Source of the DNA: Bacilli bacterium
GTDB taxonomy: Bacteria; Bacillota_I; Bacilli_A; Haloplasmatales; Haloplasmataceae
DNA length: 15,722 bases
NCBI GenBank assembly: GCA_012513195.1
Contig: JAAZCR010000111.1
Coordinates: forward strand, 1 to 15,722
Direction: 5' to 3'
A program made the translations under genes and the position numbers. This document shows, piece by piece, positions 1-7,095 of the stretch; position 1 is the stretch's first letter, and the number at the start of each line of letters is the position of its first letter. The notes beneath the pieces are model-generated. The model did no database searches and was not told where the DNA came from. It was given only the letters and a program-made list of their open reading frames with translations.

Positions 1-528
1 ATATAGAGTTAATTGAGGCTTCTTATTATCAAGATGATTAATTGTTTTAAATATAAGTGTTAAACCAACAAGCATAAAAAGAATACCAAGGCTATAGTAG
101 ATGATATGTCCCCAATATATCTCTCTTAACTTAGCACTCAGACTTAAAACTAATAATGTACTAGAGACAAAGAAACTAATCATGGGTAGACTCCAACGCA
201 TGGCTCGACCTAGCAGGATAAGCCCTAAGATGAATAAGAGAGTGAAGGTAACCATGCCAAGAATATGGGCAGTTAATGAGACATCAAAGATAAGGACAAA
301 GGGAATCATGATGAGATGACCACCAAACGGTAAGGTAGCTGCGTAGTAGAAGTCAGGATTTAATAACCTTCGGGCATCGATGGAAGCTTGTGCCCACATG
401 ATGGTGTCGGTAAAATCTGCATGAAACTCGTATTTGGAATAAGCAATAACATAATATAACACTAAAACAGTAGCAATTATTATTGCTAATAGGGAGCAGA
501 GGGTAATAATCTTACTTTTTAGTTTCAT
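1..528 (-). CDS. Polytopic membrane protein, possibly GT-C-like glycosyltransferase (C-terminus beyond window)
   Basis: An open frame starts with ATG at 528 and runs without a stop through 176 codons to the window edge, so only the N-terminal part is seen. The translation begins [19 protein letters not shown], one hydrophobic helix, then an acidic loop ([17 protein letters not shown]) and at least three more hydrophobic segments. One helix followed by an acidic extracytoplasmic loop recalls GT-C polyprenyl-phosphate-sugar transferases, but no decisive motif is visible, so this is inference. The start overlaps the 3' end of the upstream flavoenzyme gene by 17 nt, which suggests translational coupling. 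A GGAG lies about 11 nt before the ATG. Its place behind a GtrA-type gene supports a role in surface glycan assembly. It could also be an uncharacterised membrane protein of another kind. Confidence 0.72.
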   Translation of the reverse strand, partial: MKLKSKIITLCSLLAIIIATVLVLYYVIAYSKYEFHADFTDTIMWAQASIDARRLLNPDFYYAATLPFGGHLIMIPFVLIFDVSLTAHILGMVTFTLLFILGLILLGRAMRWSLPMISFFVSSTLLVLSLSAKLREIYWGHIIYYSLGILFMLVGLTLIFKTINHLDNKKPQLTLY

Positions 529-2068
529 GATACTCTTTCTCCGTATTAACATTCCAAATATTGTCTTTTGTAGGAATATTATTCAGAATATTATGGACTG
601 TTTCAAACGCAGTTACCATTGAGTGGTCCATGTTATTATAACGATGTTGCCCATTTCTACCCACACAATAAATGTTCGGAATAGTATTTAAATAGTGAAT
701 TACCTTATCTATATCTTTGTAAGTATCAAAGTAAGCGGGATACGCTTTTTTCATTTTTACACGAATTGAATCTAATATTTGCGTATCTTCACAAATTACA
801 CAAATTTTAATTAGTTCATTTACTGCAAGTTGAATACATTCATTGTCCGATAAATTCCAGAATGAATCACCTTCATTACAGAAATATTCAAGACCTAACC
901 ATACGGTATTTTCTACATCTTTAACCATATATGGGGACCAGTTATTAAATATTTGAATACGTCCCAGTTTAACCCCTTCATCTTGTACATAGATCCAACA
1001 GTCAGGGATGATATTGTTTAAGGTTTTAATCTTCGTTTCATTTTTTAAATTTAGTTTTTTTACAAGCAAACCAACAGTTACAAAATCACGATAAGGTAAA
1101 CCTTGAGCAATTTCTACCATCTCTTGGGGTGCTCCATCTAATGCCACTAGCAAATCTTTGATTGGCATTGAAGAAATCAGAATATCACAAGATATATTAA
1201 TAATGTCACCATTATTAATATAGTCAACACTTACTATTTGACCATTATTTTGATAAATTCTAATAACTTTACTATTTTTAAAAATAGTACCTCCGTGTTT
1301 TTCAACTTCATTAGCGACTGTTTCCCATAAATGACCTGGACCGTATTTGGGATAATAGAATTGTTCGATTAGCGAGGTTTCCACTTTACGACTATTCTTC
1401 TTTACAGGGATTATTTTACGAAGCATGTCCTTAATAACAGCACTAATTGATAATCCTTTGACTCGTTGTGCCCCCCAATCACTGGCAATATCACGAGGAT
1501 GCCGTCCCCAAAGTTTTTCAGTATATTTTTCAAAAAACAATGAATATAGTTCTTTTCCAAACCGATTAATATAGAAATTTTCCAATGAGGTTTCATCTAA
1601 TTTGTGAAAGAGTGTTTTTAAGTAACTAAAACCAACTTTTACTGTACGTTTCAATCCCATGTTTTTTAATGTTTGTAGTTTTAGGGAGACGGGATAATCA
1701 AAAAACTTCTTTAAGTAGTAAATCCTTGATACCCTATCACGTATAAGCATGACGCGGTCTTCTTGCTCAGGATCTGGGCCATCTTCCGCAAATGGCTTAA
1801 TTCTTCCTAATTTTATATCATCATATGCTCCCTTGCCTTGTAAAGGCATGATGTTATTCCACCACTCATTAACTCGCTCATCTTTTGAAAAAAAACGATG
1901 ACCCCCGATGTCCATGCGATTACCGTTATGATTTATTGTTTGTGATATCCCCCCAATCGCATTGGTTTCTTCTAAGATGATGACTTCATAATCTTTACTT
2001 CTTGTTAGTAACTCATAAGCAGCAGTTAAACCTGCGGGACCAGCACCAATAATGATTACTTTTTTCAT
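512..2068 (-). CDS. FAD-dependent oxidoreductase, UDP-galactopyranose mutase / protoporphyrinogen oxidase-like
   Basis: This is a 518-residue flavoprotein. The N-terminus carries a dinucleotide-binding motif ([17 protein letters not shown]8-x-G10-x-x-G13), then an acidic strand end and [15 protein letters not shown] follows at about residues 51-61, as in FAD-dependent amine oxidase-like enzymes. Near the C-terminus, residues 469-481 ([13 protein letters not shown]) resemble the GR...Y-x-x-MD signature of UDP-galactopyranose mutases, although the protein is longer than a typical bacterial mutase (about 370-400 residues). No membrane segment is evident, so it is probably cytosolic or peripheral. 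The start overlaps the GtrA gene stop (ATGA), and GGAGG precedes it by 8 nt. Family fold is confident. The substrate is not known; a sugar nucleotide or lipid-linked sugar is inferred from the neighbours. Confidence 0.88.
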   Translation of the reverse strand: MKKVIIIGAGPAGLTAAYELLTRSKDYEVIILEETNAIGGISQTINHNGNRMDIGGHRFFSKDERVNEWWNNIMPLQGKGAYDDIKLGRIKPFAEDGPDPEQEDRVMLIRDRVSRIYYLKKFFDYPVSLKLQTLKNMGLKRTVKVGFSYLKTLFHKLDETSLENFYINRFGKELYSLFFEKYTEKLWGRHPRDIASDWGAQRVKGLSISAVIKDMLRKIIPVKKNSRKVETSLIEQFYYPKYGPGHLWETVANEVEKHGGTIFKNSKVIRIYQNNGQIVSVDYINNGDIINISCDILISSMPIKDLLVALDGAPQEMVEIAQGLPYRDFVTVGLLVKKLNLKNETKIKTLNNIIPDCWIYVQDEGVKLGRIQIFNNWSPYMVKDVENTVWLGLEYFCNEGDSFWNLSDNECIQLAVNELIKICVICEDTQILDSIRVKMKKAYPAYFDTYKDIDKVIHYLNTIPNIYCVGRNGQHRYNNMDHSMVTAFETVHNILNNIPTKDNIWNVNTEKEYHETKK

Positions 2069-2526
2069 TTATGTCCCTCCATATTATTATGATAGATTAA
2101 GTATTTGCGAGCGAAGAAATTCCAGATTAAAACAATAATCGCCGCAATTGTCTTAGATAACATGATGTATAATTTTACCCAATCAGTTAAAATATATACC
2201 AATAATTCAGTCAATCCTAGTCCTATTAATCCGATAATACAGTAAAGCGTAAATTCGCTTTCGACCTTTTTGACAACCGCCTTTTCGGTAAATACTACTT
2301 TTTTTGAGAGGATGAAATTAACAACTAGTCCAAAAATAAAAGCGATAGCAACCGCAAGTAAATAATGTATATAATGTTTCAAAATGTACAATGTAAGCCA
2401 ATCAATGATAAACGCAATTCCTCCTACAAAGACATAACGGAAAAACTTGATGTAAGAGTTGTCCGTTGGTGTAATAAATAGTGGTTGGAAATCAAGTCTA
2501 ATTATTAACTTTATTAGTTCTTTCAT
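2065..2526 (-). CDS. GtrA family membrane protein (polyprenyl-phosphate-sugar flippase-like)
   Basis: This small protein of 153 residues has four predicted membrane helices, at about residues 24-46, 53-73, 90-112 and 117-137. The segment [20 protein letters not shown] and the final [10 protein letters not shown] are typical of the GtrA family. Members are thought to move polyprenyl-phosphate-linked sugars across the membrane for surface polysaccharide or teichoic-acid glycosylation. I chose the ATG at 2526 rather than an in-frame GTG at 2538, because GAGG sits 6 nt before this ATG and the GTG would overlap that ribosome site. It is the first gene of a leftward operon and overlaps the next gene by 4 nt. 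No glycosyltransferase of the GtrB type is visible in the window; it may lie beyond the left edge. Its specific substrate is unknown. Confidence 0.85.
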   Translation of the reverse strand: MKELIKLIIRLDFQPLFITPTDNSYIKFFRYVFVGGIAFIIDWLTLYILKHYIHYLLAVAIAFIFGLVVNFILSKKVVFTEKAVVKKVESEFTLYCIIGLIGLGLTELLVYILTDWVKLYIMLSKTIAAIIVLIWNFFARKYLIYHNNMEGHK

Positions 2527-2611
2527 TTTAATCCTCACATTTAATAATTACTACATGAATGATGTTACTATAAAAACATTGATAAATCAATAACACACCC
2601 CCAAATCTTAT

Positions 2612-2620
2612 ATTATAACA
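2612..2620 (-). promoter_or_regulatory. Candidate extended -10 promoter for the gtrA-like operon
   Basis: Read on the minus strand this is TGT followed by TATAAT, an extended -10 with a perfect hexamer. No good -35 lies 17 nt upstream. Transcription would start near 2605 and leave a leader of about 78 nt before the ATG at 2526. A second, weaker option closer to the gene is TTGATT-N17-TAACAT on the same strand. The choice between them is uncertain. Confidence 0.45.
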
Positions 2621-2668
2621 AACATTTACTAGCATATTATTTATTAGAATGATAAGGGGGATATTTTT

Positions 2669-4261
2669 ATGCGTAATCCAACAGACACGTATCGTCATGA
2701 GTTGTTAAAAGGTCTTTTAGAAAGTGTGGGTAGAGGTGAAGATTTTTCATATATTATAAAAGCTTATTCTCCTCCTAAAGAGATAACTAAATACGCTCCG
2801 CCTAACGCTTTCCCTCAGGTTAAGGTGGGAATTATTGGAGCGGGGTTAGCGGGGCTCTCTTCGGCTTATGAGTTATCGAAGTTAGGTTGTTCGATAACAA
2901 TAATCGAAGCCAAAAAAGAGCGAATTGGTGGAAGAGTATATACTTATTATTTTGATACACACCTATTTGGCGAGTTAGGTGCGATGCGGATCCCTATAGC
3001 ACACGAATGTACCTGGCACTATCTTAATCTTTTTAAGATAAATACTATTCCTTTCATTACTGATTCTGAAAATAACATCCTCTATGTTAATAAAACACGA
3101 ATTAAAGGTATAAATAAAGAACAAGAAATTATGCAAAGAGTTTATCCATACTATCCTCTAAATGAATGGGAAAAATATACACCATTAAACATGTTAGACT
3201 TTCAGGCGCTAAATACTCCACTTTGCCGAATGCCTAAAGAAGTGCGTGTAGAACTTCTTCAAGTTAAAAGAAACTATAATCCACAAATACTCTTTTATGA
3301 TGCAGTAAACTTCTTTCAAGTATGTGATTTATTAGGTTATAGCGACGGTGGGAAAGCATTAATATATAATACTATGGGAATTGATCGTGGTTTTTATTAC
3401 AATAGTTATTTAGAATTATTGCGAGAAGTATATCCATTAAACTTTTATAATGTTTATAAAATAGAAAAAGGCTTTAGTGAATTACCAAAAGCCTTCTTAA
3501 AACATATGTCATCTAATGTTAAAATTAAAATGAATCACATAGTAACAGGAATATATAATGATGGATTAAATAACCAAGTGGTACTTAAATACAACATAAA
3601 TAATCGGGAAGAATATGAGCGGTTTGATTATGTTATTTGTACAATTCCCTTTTCTACATTAAGATTGATTGATGTAAACCCTGAATTTAGCCAAGAAAAG
3701 AAACAAGCTATTATGCAGATAAATTATATGACTTCCCAAAAAACATTATTTTTATGTAAAGAAAGGTTTTGGGAAAGCAATATTAATAATGAAAAAATAG
3801 TGGGTGGAAGAGCCCATACCGATTTAGTTATTACCTCTGTATGGTATCCGGTACAAGGGTATGACAATTATGGAGTGTTAATGGCTGCATATGGTGTTGG
3901 GCAGGATGCCAGTCGCATTGGTAACATGAATGAATCTGATCGTATTTTTTTAATTAAAAGACAACTTGAAGAAGTTCATGGACTTAGTCCACCTTATCTT
4001 GATGATATTGTTGTTGATTATAAAACAATAGATTGGGAAAAAGAGCCACATCAGTTAGGAGCCTACGCTTGGTATAATCTTGGGCAAACCCGCTTGTTTC
4101 TATATCCTAGCTATTTACCTGAGTATGGCAATAAAATTCTTTTTGCTGGAGAACATATCGCGCCTAATCATGGTTGGATACAAGGAGCCTTACAAACGGG
4201 TATGATGGCAGCGAATAATCTAGCGAAAATACTAATGTTCAGAAACCACAGTTTTCACTAG
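2669..4261 (+). CDS. Flavin amine oxidase, L-amino-acid-oxidase-like
   Basis: This is a 530-residue FAD enzyme of the amine oxidase superfamily. After an N-terminal extension of about 50 residues comes the dinucleotide motif G57-A-G59-L-A-G62, then the acidic IIEAKKERIGGRVYTY and GELGAMRIP, a pattern typical of L-amino-acid oxidases. The C-terminal FAD motif FAGEHIAPNHGWIQGA (E495, H501, G502, W503) also fits that branch. The family oxidises amino acids or amines with O2, giving an imino or keto product, ammonia and H2O2; the substrate here cannot be told. There is no signal peptide. AAGGGGG lies 8 nt before the ATG. Its 3' end overlaps convergent cwlJ by 23 bp, and no terminator separates the two. 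Proximity to cwlJ hints at sporulation expression, but that is only inference. Confidence 0.87.
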   Translation: MRNPTDTYRHELLKGLLESVGRGEDFSYIIKAYSPPKEITKYAPPNAFPQVKVGIIGAGLAGLSSAYELSKLGCSITIIEAKKERIGGRVYTYYFDTHLFGELGAMRIPIAHECTWHYLNLFKINTIPFITDSENNILYVNKTRIKGINKEQEIMQRVYPYYPLNEWEKYTPLNMLDFQALNTPLCRMPKEVRVELLQVKRNYNPQILFYDAVNFFQVCDLLGYSDGGKALIYNTMGIDRGFYYNSYLELLREVYPLNFYNVYKIEKGFSELPKAFLKHMSSNVKIKMNHIVTGIYNDGLNNQVVLKYNINNREEYERFDYVICTIPFSTLRLIDVNPEFSQEKKQAIMQINYMTSQKTLFLCKERFWESNINNEKIVGGRAHTDLVITSVWYPVQGYDNYGVLMAAYGVGQDASRIGNMNESDRIFLIKRQLEEVHGLSPPYLDDIVVDYKTIDWEKEPHQLGAYAWYNLGQTRLFLYPSYLPEYGNKILFAGEHIAPNHGWIQGALQTGMMAANNLAKILMFRNHSFH

Positions 4262-4661
4262 GTAACGGAGCGTAGAAACAATGGCTCTTGTATCTTCCCG
4301 TATTCCATTGACCATACCATTGTGCTTGGCAAGGTTGATTAAAGGGATTATAGAACCAGAGTGCACGAGTAGCGGGTACAAATTTCTCACCATTGATTAC
4401 TCGCTTTGCTAGGCGCCGATCGATTTCTCTTGCAGGTTGATAAAAGTAAGATTGCGTTACCGCTTCAAATCCACCCGGTGATTGAAACACCATGCTTTGG
4501 ATGGAGCGGATATTGCGGAAATCTAAACAGTCTGCTAAAACTCTATTAATACCAACATTACCAACAAGTAACATTCCTAATTGTCCATCACCTTCCGCTT
4601 CAGCCCGCATCAAGCGTGCCAGTAAATCAAGTTCTTGTGAGTTATAAGCAACAACTGCCAT
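4239..4661 (-). CDS. cwlJ: Spore cortex cell-wall hydrolase CwlJ
   Basis: The 140-residue protein is a complete Hydrolase_2 (SleB/CwlJ) domain with no signal peptide, as expected for CwlJ. Conserved blocks include ARLMRAEAEGDGQ (E21 being the likely catalytic Glu), LLVGNVGINRVLADC, a Phe-Glu-Ala-Val block and KSHCFYAP at the end. The length and MAVV start match Bacillus CwlJ (about 142 residues). In Bacillus it sits at the coat/cortex layer, is triggered by Ca-dipicolinate and cleaves cortex peptidoglycan during germination; the mother cell makes it. A strong GAGGTGA lies 5 nt before the ATG. Its partner GerQ is not in this window. The stop overlaps the end of the convergent amine oxidase gene. 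I am confident of the family and of CwlJ rather than SleB, because no peptidoglycan-binding domain or leader is present. Confidence 0.93.
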   Translation of the reverse strand: MAVVAYNSQELDLLARLMRAEAEGDGQLGMLLVGNVGINRVLADCLDFRNIRSIQSMVFQSPGGFEAVTQSYFYQPAREIDRRLAKRVINGEKFVPATRALWFYNPFNQPCQAQWYGQWNTGRYKSHCFYAPLPSENCGF

Positions 4662-4677
4662 GCAATCACCTCGATAA

Positions 4678-4686
4678 TAATATATG
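4678..4686 (-). promoter_or_regulatory. Sporulation-type -10 element (CATATATTA) before cwlJ
   Basis: On the minus strand the sequence CATATATTA fits the sigma-E/sigma-K -10 pattern CATAnnnTA and ends 16 nt before the cwlJ ATG. No convincing -35 was found. cwlJ is sigma-E dependent in Bacillus subtilis, which makes a mother-cell promoter plausible, but the predicted start would leave a very short leader. Confidence 0.35.
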
Positions 4687-4733
4687 ATTATGAAAATAAA
4701 TGATTTACTTTAATAGGATATTTACAAAAATCA

Positions 4734-4742
4734 TGGTACAAT
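4734..4742 (+). promoter_or_regulatory. Candidate extended -10 promoter for rnmV-rsmA
   Basis: TGG followed by TACAAT is an extended -10 element in the cwlJ/rnmV divergent region. No good -35 lies at 16-18 nt. A start near 4749 would leave a leader of only about 9 nt before the ATG at 4758. The element directly abuts an upstream in-frame ATG at 4743, which would then not be in the mRNA. Confidence 0.4.
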
Positions 4743-4757
4743 ATGAGCGGTGATAAC

Positions 4758-5327
4758 ATGCAAATCAAAGAAATAATTGTTGTAGAAGGAAAAAGCGATA
4801 CTCGTCGACTTAAAGAAATCTTCCCTGACATAAATACAATTGAAACAAACGGTAGTGCCATCGATGAACGAATTATCGCGGAAATAAAAAGTGCGAAAGA
4901 TAAACGTGGCGTTATTATCTTAACTGATCCCGATTATCAGGGCGAAAAAATTCGTAGTATAATTAATCAATTAGTTCCTGGCTGTAAAAATGCCTACATT
5001 AAACAAGAATTAGCGATTGATCATAAGAAGCATAAAGTTGGGGTGGAACATTGTGATAAAGAGACCATAATGACGGCATTAGCTAATTTGACTGAATTTG
5101 AAAATGGTGAAAATGACTTAACTTACCAAGATTTATATGATTTAAAGTTAAGTGGTGCTCCTAACAGTAGAATGTTACGAGAATATATTAGTGATCGACT
5201 TAATCTAGGATATAATAATGCGAAACAGTTGTATCGTAAATTAAAACTTTTTAATATTTCTAAAACTACCTTGCAAAAATTAATTGATGAATACGATGCA
5301 AGAATGCGGGTGACCGATATTGAGTAA
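4758..5327 (+). CDS. rnmV: Ribonuclease M5 (5S rRNA maturation)
   Basis: RNase M5 cuts the 5S rRNA precursor on both sides of the mature RNA, in complex with ribosomal protein L18. The protein begins MQIKEIIVVEGKSDT, a Toprim domain start with E10, and carries the Toprim DxD as D57-P-D59 followed by QGEKIR. The segment IETNGSA and the C-terminal helical part (SGAPNSRMLREYISDRL) also match the family. At 189 residues it has normal length. I chose ATG 4758 over an in-frame ATG at 4743 because Bacillus RNase M5 starts at this M-x-IKEIIVVEG position and because GGTGAT precedes it. The pairing with rsmA is the usual one in Firmicutes, and the two genes overlap by 8 nt. Confidence 0.94.
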   Translation: MQIKEIIVVEGKSDTRRLKEIFPDINTIETNGSAIDERIIAEIKSAKDKRGVIILTDPDYQGEKIRSIINQLVPGCKNAYIKQELAIDHKKHKVGVEHCDKETIMTALANLTEFENGENDLTYQDLYDLKLSGAPNSRMLREYISDRLNLGYNNAKQLYRKLKLFNISKTTLQKLIDEYDARMRVTDIE

Positions 5328-6195
5328 AGATATTGCGACTATTTCACGAACCTTAGAGATTATTCAAAAACATGGTTTTCATTTTAAAAAAGGTTTTGGA
5401 CAAAACTTTCTTGTTGATCTCAATATTTTAAATAAAATCGTTGAACAAGGAGAATTAACTAAGGATACTTATGTGATTGAAATTGGTCCAGGTATTGGTT
5501 CTTTAACCGAGCAGTTAGCCAAAAAAGCTAAGCAAGTTATTTGTTACGAGATTGATAAAGCACTGATACCAATTCTTTCGGAAACATTACAAGAATATGA
5601 TAATCTAAAGATTATCAATGAAGATGTTTTAAAAGCGGATGTTAAAGGAATGATTGAAACAGAACTAAAGGATGCTACTGATATCGCTCTTGTTGCGAAT
5701 TTACCTTATTACATCACTACTCCTATTCTGATGAACCTTTTAGGACAAAAGTTACGAATTAATCGTTACTTAGTGATGGTTCAAAAGGAAGTGGCCCAAA
5801 GATTAAGTTCTACTCCAGATACAAAAGATTATAATGCTTTATCAGTTTTAATTCAGTATTATACAGAACCTAAAATCATCTTACATGTTCCGCGAACTGT
5901 CTTTATTCCGCAACCAAAAGTAGATAGTGCGGTCTTAAGGCTAAAAGTACGCGAAAAACCATTAGTTGAGGTTGAAGATGAAGAGTTGTTCTTCCGAGTT
6001 GTTAAAGGTAGTTTTATACAACGACGTAAAACCATATTTAATAATCTTAAACAAGCATTTACGGAATTATCTTCTGAATTAATACTTGAAGCTTTACAAA
6101 AAGCGAATATTAATCCCCAAACAAGAGGTGAAGCCTTAACTATCTATGATTTTGCTCGTTTAAGCAATATCATTAATAATATGACACACCTATAA
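5320..6195 (+). CDS. rsmA: 16S rRNA adenine dimethyltransferase RsmA (KsgA)
   Basis: This enzyme dimethylates two adjacent adenosines near the 3' end of 16S rRNA (A1518/A1519 in E. coli numbering) with S-adenosylmethionine, late in small-subunit assembly. The 291-residue protein shows GFGQNFLVD near the start, SAM motif I as IEIGPGIGSL (E54 to about residue 62) and the catalytic N127-LPYY motif. RRKTIFNNL lies in the C-terminal part. The start is TTG at 5320, inside the end of rnmV, with GGGTGA about 6 nt upstream; the sequence MSKDIAT... aligns well with Bacillus KsgA (MNKDIAT...). The overlap suggests translational coupling to rnmV. Its last codons double as the left arm of a hairpin that reaches the yabG ribosome site. 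Confidence 0.95.
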   Translation: MSKDIATISRTLEIIQKHGFHFKKGFGQNFLVDLNILNKIVEQGELTKDTYVIEIGPGIGSLTEQLAKKAKQVICYEIDKALIPILSETLQEYDNLKIINEDVLKADVKGMIETELKDATDIALVANLPYYITTPILMNLLGQKLRINRYLVMVQKEVAQRLSSTPDTKDYNALSVLIQYYTEPKIILHVPRTVFIPQPKVDSAVLRLKVREKPLVEVEDEELFFRVVKGSFIQRRKTIFNNLKQAFTELSSELILEALQKANINPQTRGEALTIYDFARLSNIINNMTHL

Positions 6196-6224
6196 CTGGT
6201 TAAAACATAATATAGTTATAGGTG
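6187..6224 (+). repeat. Perfect 11-bp inverted repeat between rsmA and yabG
   Basis: CACCTATAACT at 6187-6197 is exactly complementary to AGTTATAGGTG at 6214-6224, with a 16-nt loop. The left arm covers the rsmA stop codon and the right arm takes in AGGTG of the yabG ribosome site. There is no U-run, so it is not a normal terminator. It could mask yabG translation in read-through mRNA or act as a DNA operator. Confidence 0.75.
6188..6214 (+). promoter_or_regulatory. Candidate sigma-K-type promoter for yabG
   Basis: AC at 6188-6189, a 16-nt spacer and CATAATATA at 6206-6214 fit the sigma-K consensus AC-N16-CATAnnnTA. yabG belongs to the sigma-K regulon in Bacillus subtilis. Start would fall near 6220, giving a leader of about 11 nt. 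Short consensus and AT-rich background make chance matches possible. Confidence 0.5.
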
Positions 6225-6230
6225 ATGCGA

Positions 6231-7013
6231 ATGATAAATATTGGCGATATTGTTGGTCGCAAATCTTACAATTGCGATATTGCCTTCGAAGTAGTGGATA
6301 TAACTGAAGAAGGAATTGCCATTCTTGTAGGAAAAACAGTTAGACTTATAGCTGATAGTCCTCTTGACGACTTAGTACTATTAGATGATGAAAGAATTCA
6401 TCGAGAAGAAGCACAGGAAGCAGCGATTATTGAATCTGTAGTAAATCAATCTACACCCAAAAACCGAAAAAAGTTTCTTATGGGCAAGATCCTTCACGTT
6501 GATGGCGATGGCAAATACATGAAAAAATGCATGTATTTATATAAAAAACTTAATATTTACGCGATTGGCATTGAAATGAAGGAACAAGAAATGCCCAATA
6601 AAGTATTAAAGTATATCCATTACCTTCATCCTGATGTGGTAATAATTACTGGTCATGATTCATTTAATCGCAAAGACAAGGATGATATGGATAATTACCG
6701 CAATAGTAAGCATTTTGTGAAGACCATTCTTAATATTAGAAGAGATTATCCCGTCATGAATCAACCCATTGTTATTGCGGGTGCATGTCAGTCACATTTC
6801 GAAGCATTAATAGCAGCAGGGGCTAATTTTGCGAGTAGCCCAAACCGGGTAAATATTAAATCATTAGATCCAGCAATTATTGCGGTGAAATGTGCTCCAA
6901 CTAGTCTCCTCGAACCAGTAAAAGTTGTTGAAGTGATTGAAAAAACCAGCAATAAAAATGAAGGTATGGGTGGGATTATCACTTTTGGAACGATGAAAAC
7001 ACTCTATTATTAA
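6231..7013 (+). CDS. yabG: Sporulation-specific cysteine protease YabG
   Basis: YabG (peptidase family U57) is a mother-cell protease that trims spore coat proteins in Bacillus; in Clostridioides difficile it processes germination proteins. The 260-residue product opens INIGDIVGRKSY and has RLIADSPLDDL, as in YabG. A likely clostripain/caspase-like His-Cys pair is visible: H142 in ITGHDSFNRKD and C186 in IAGACQSHFEA; the role of these two is inferred from position and the family. I chose ATG 6231, four codons inside the longest frame, since AGGTGAT lies 4 nt before it and YabG proteins start here. It follows rsmA as in Bacillus but has its own promoter-like element and a hairpin across its ribosome site. 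No terminator with a GC-rich stem follows it. Confidence 0.93.
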   Translation: MINIGDIVGRKSYNCDIAFEVVDITEEGIAILVGKTVRLIADSPLDDLVLLDDERIHREEAQEAAIIESVVNQSTPKNRKKFLMGKILHVDGDGKYMKKCMYLYKKLNIYAIGIEMKEQEMPNKVLKYIHYLHPDVVIITGHDSFNRKDKDDMDNYRNSKHFVKTILNIRRDYPVMNQPIVIAGACQSHFEALIAAGANFASSPNRVNIKSLDPAIIAVKCAPTSLLEPVKVVEVIEKTSNKNEGMGGIITFGTMKTLYY

Positions 7014-7025
7014 TTAAGATAAATA

Positions 7026-7055
7026 TTGATTTATTAATTTAAGATTTACTATAAT
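7026..7055 (+). promoter_or_regulatory. Sigma-A-type promoter for ispE
   Basis: TTGATT at 7026-7031, an 18-nt spacer and a perfect TATAAT at 7050-7055 give a good vegetative promoter. The start would be near 7062, leaving a leader of about 34 nt that includes GGAGG at 7086-7090. A large inverted repeat overlaps the -10 and the start site. Confidence 0.7.
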
Positions 7056-7085
7056 AAATGTATGTTACATACATTTATTTTTTTT
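7053..7085 (+). repeat. Perfect 12-bp inverted repeat plus T-run over the ispE promoter
   Basis: AATAAATGTATG at 7053-7064 and CATACATTTATT at 7068-7079 are exact complements around TTA, and eight T follow at 7078-7085. As DNA it sits across the -10 and start site, where a repressor operator would lie. As RNA from yabG it forms a hairpin with a U-run, so it may end yabG transcripts, though the stem is AT-rich and weak. Confidence 0.75.
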
Positions 7086-7095
7086 GGAGGATAAG

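Noticed and set aside
101..319. A 72-codon plus-strand frame at the left edge
   Set aside because: It is antisense to the long hydrophobic frame starting at 528 on the minus strand, is rich in Arg/Lys/Met without family signal, and has no good ribosome site.
1411..1596. A 61-codon minus-strand frame
   Set aside because: It lies wholly inside the flavoenzyme gene in another frame; the flavoenzyme has clear motifs.
2608..2640. A sigma-E promoter for the amine oxidase (ATATT ... CATATTAT)
   Set aside because: The spacing between the two elements is about 18 nt, longer than the 14-15 nt expected.
6788..6982. A minus-strand frame opposite yabG
   Set aside because: It is antisense to a well-supported gene, without a ribosome site or recognisable domain. 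The same holds for the minus-strand frames at 9837-10019, 10353-10544, 10930-11124 and 12614-12829.
7010..7042. An AT-rich imperfect inverted repeat after yabG (ATAAAT-ATTG-ATTTAT core)
   Set aside because: Low-complexity AT sequence makes such pairing common by chance, and it overlaps the ispE -35.
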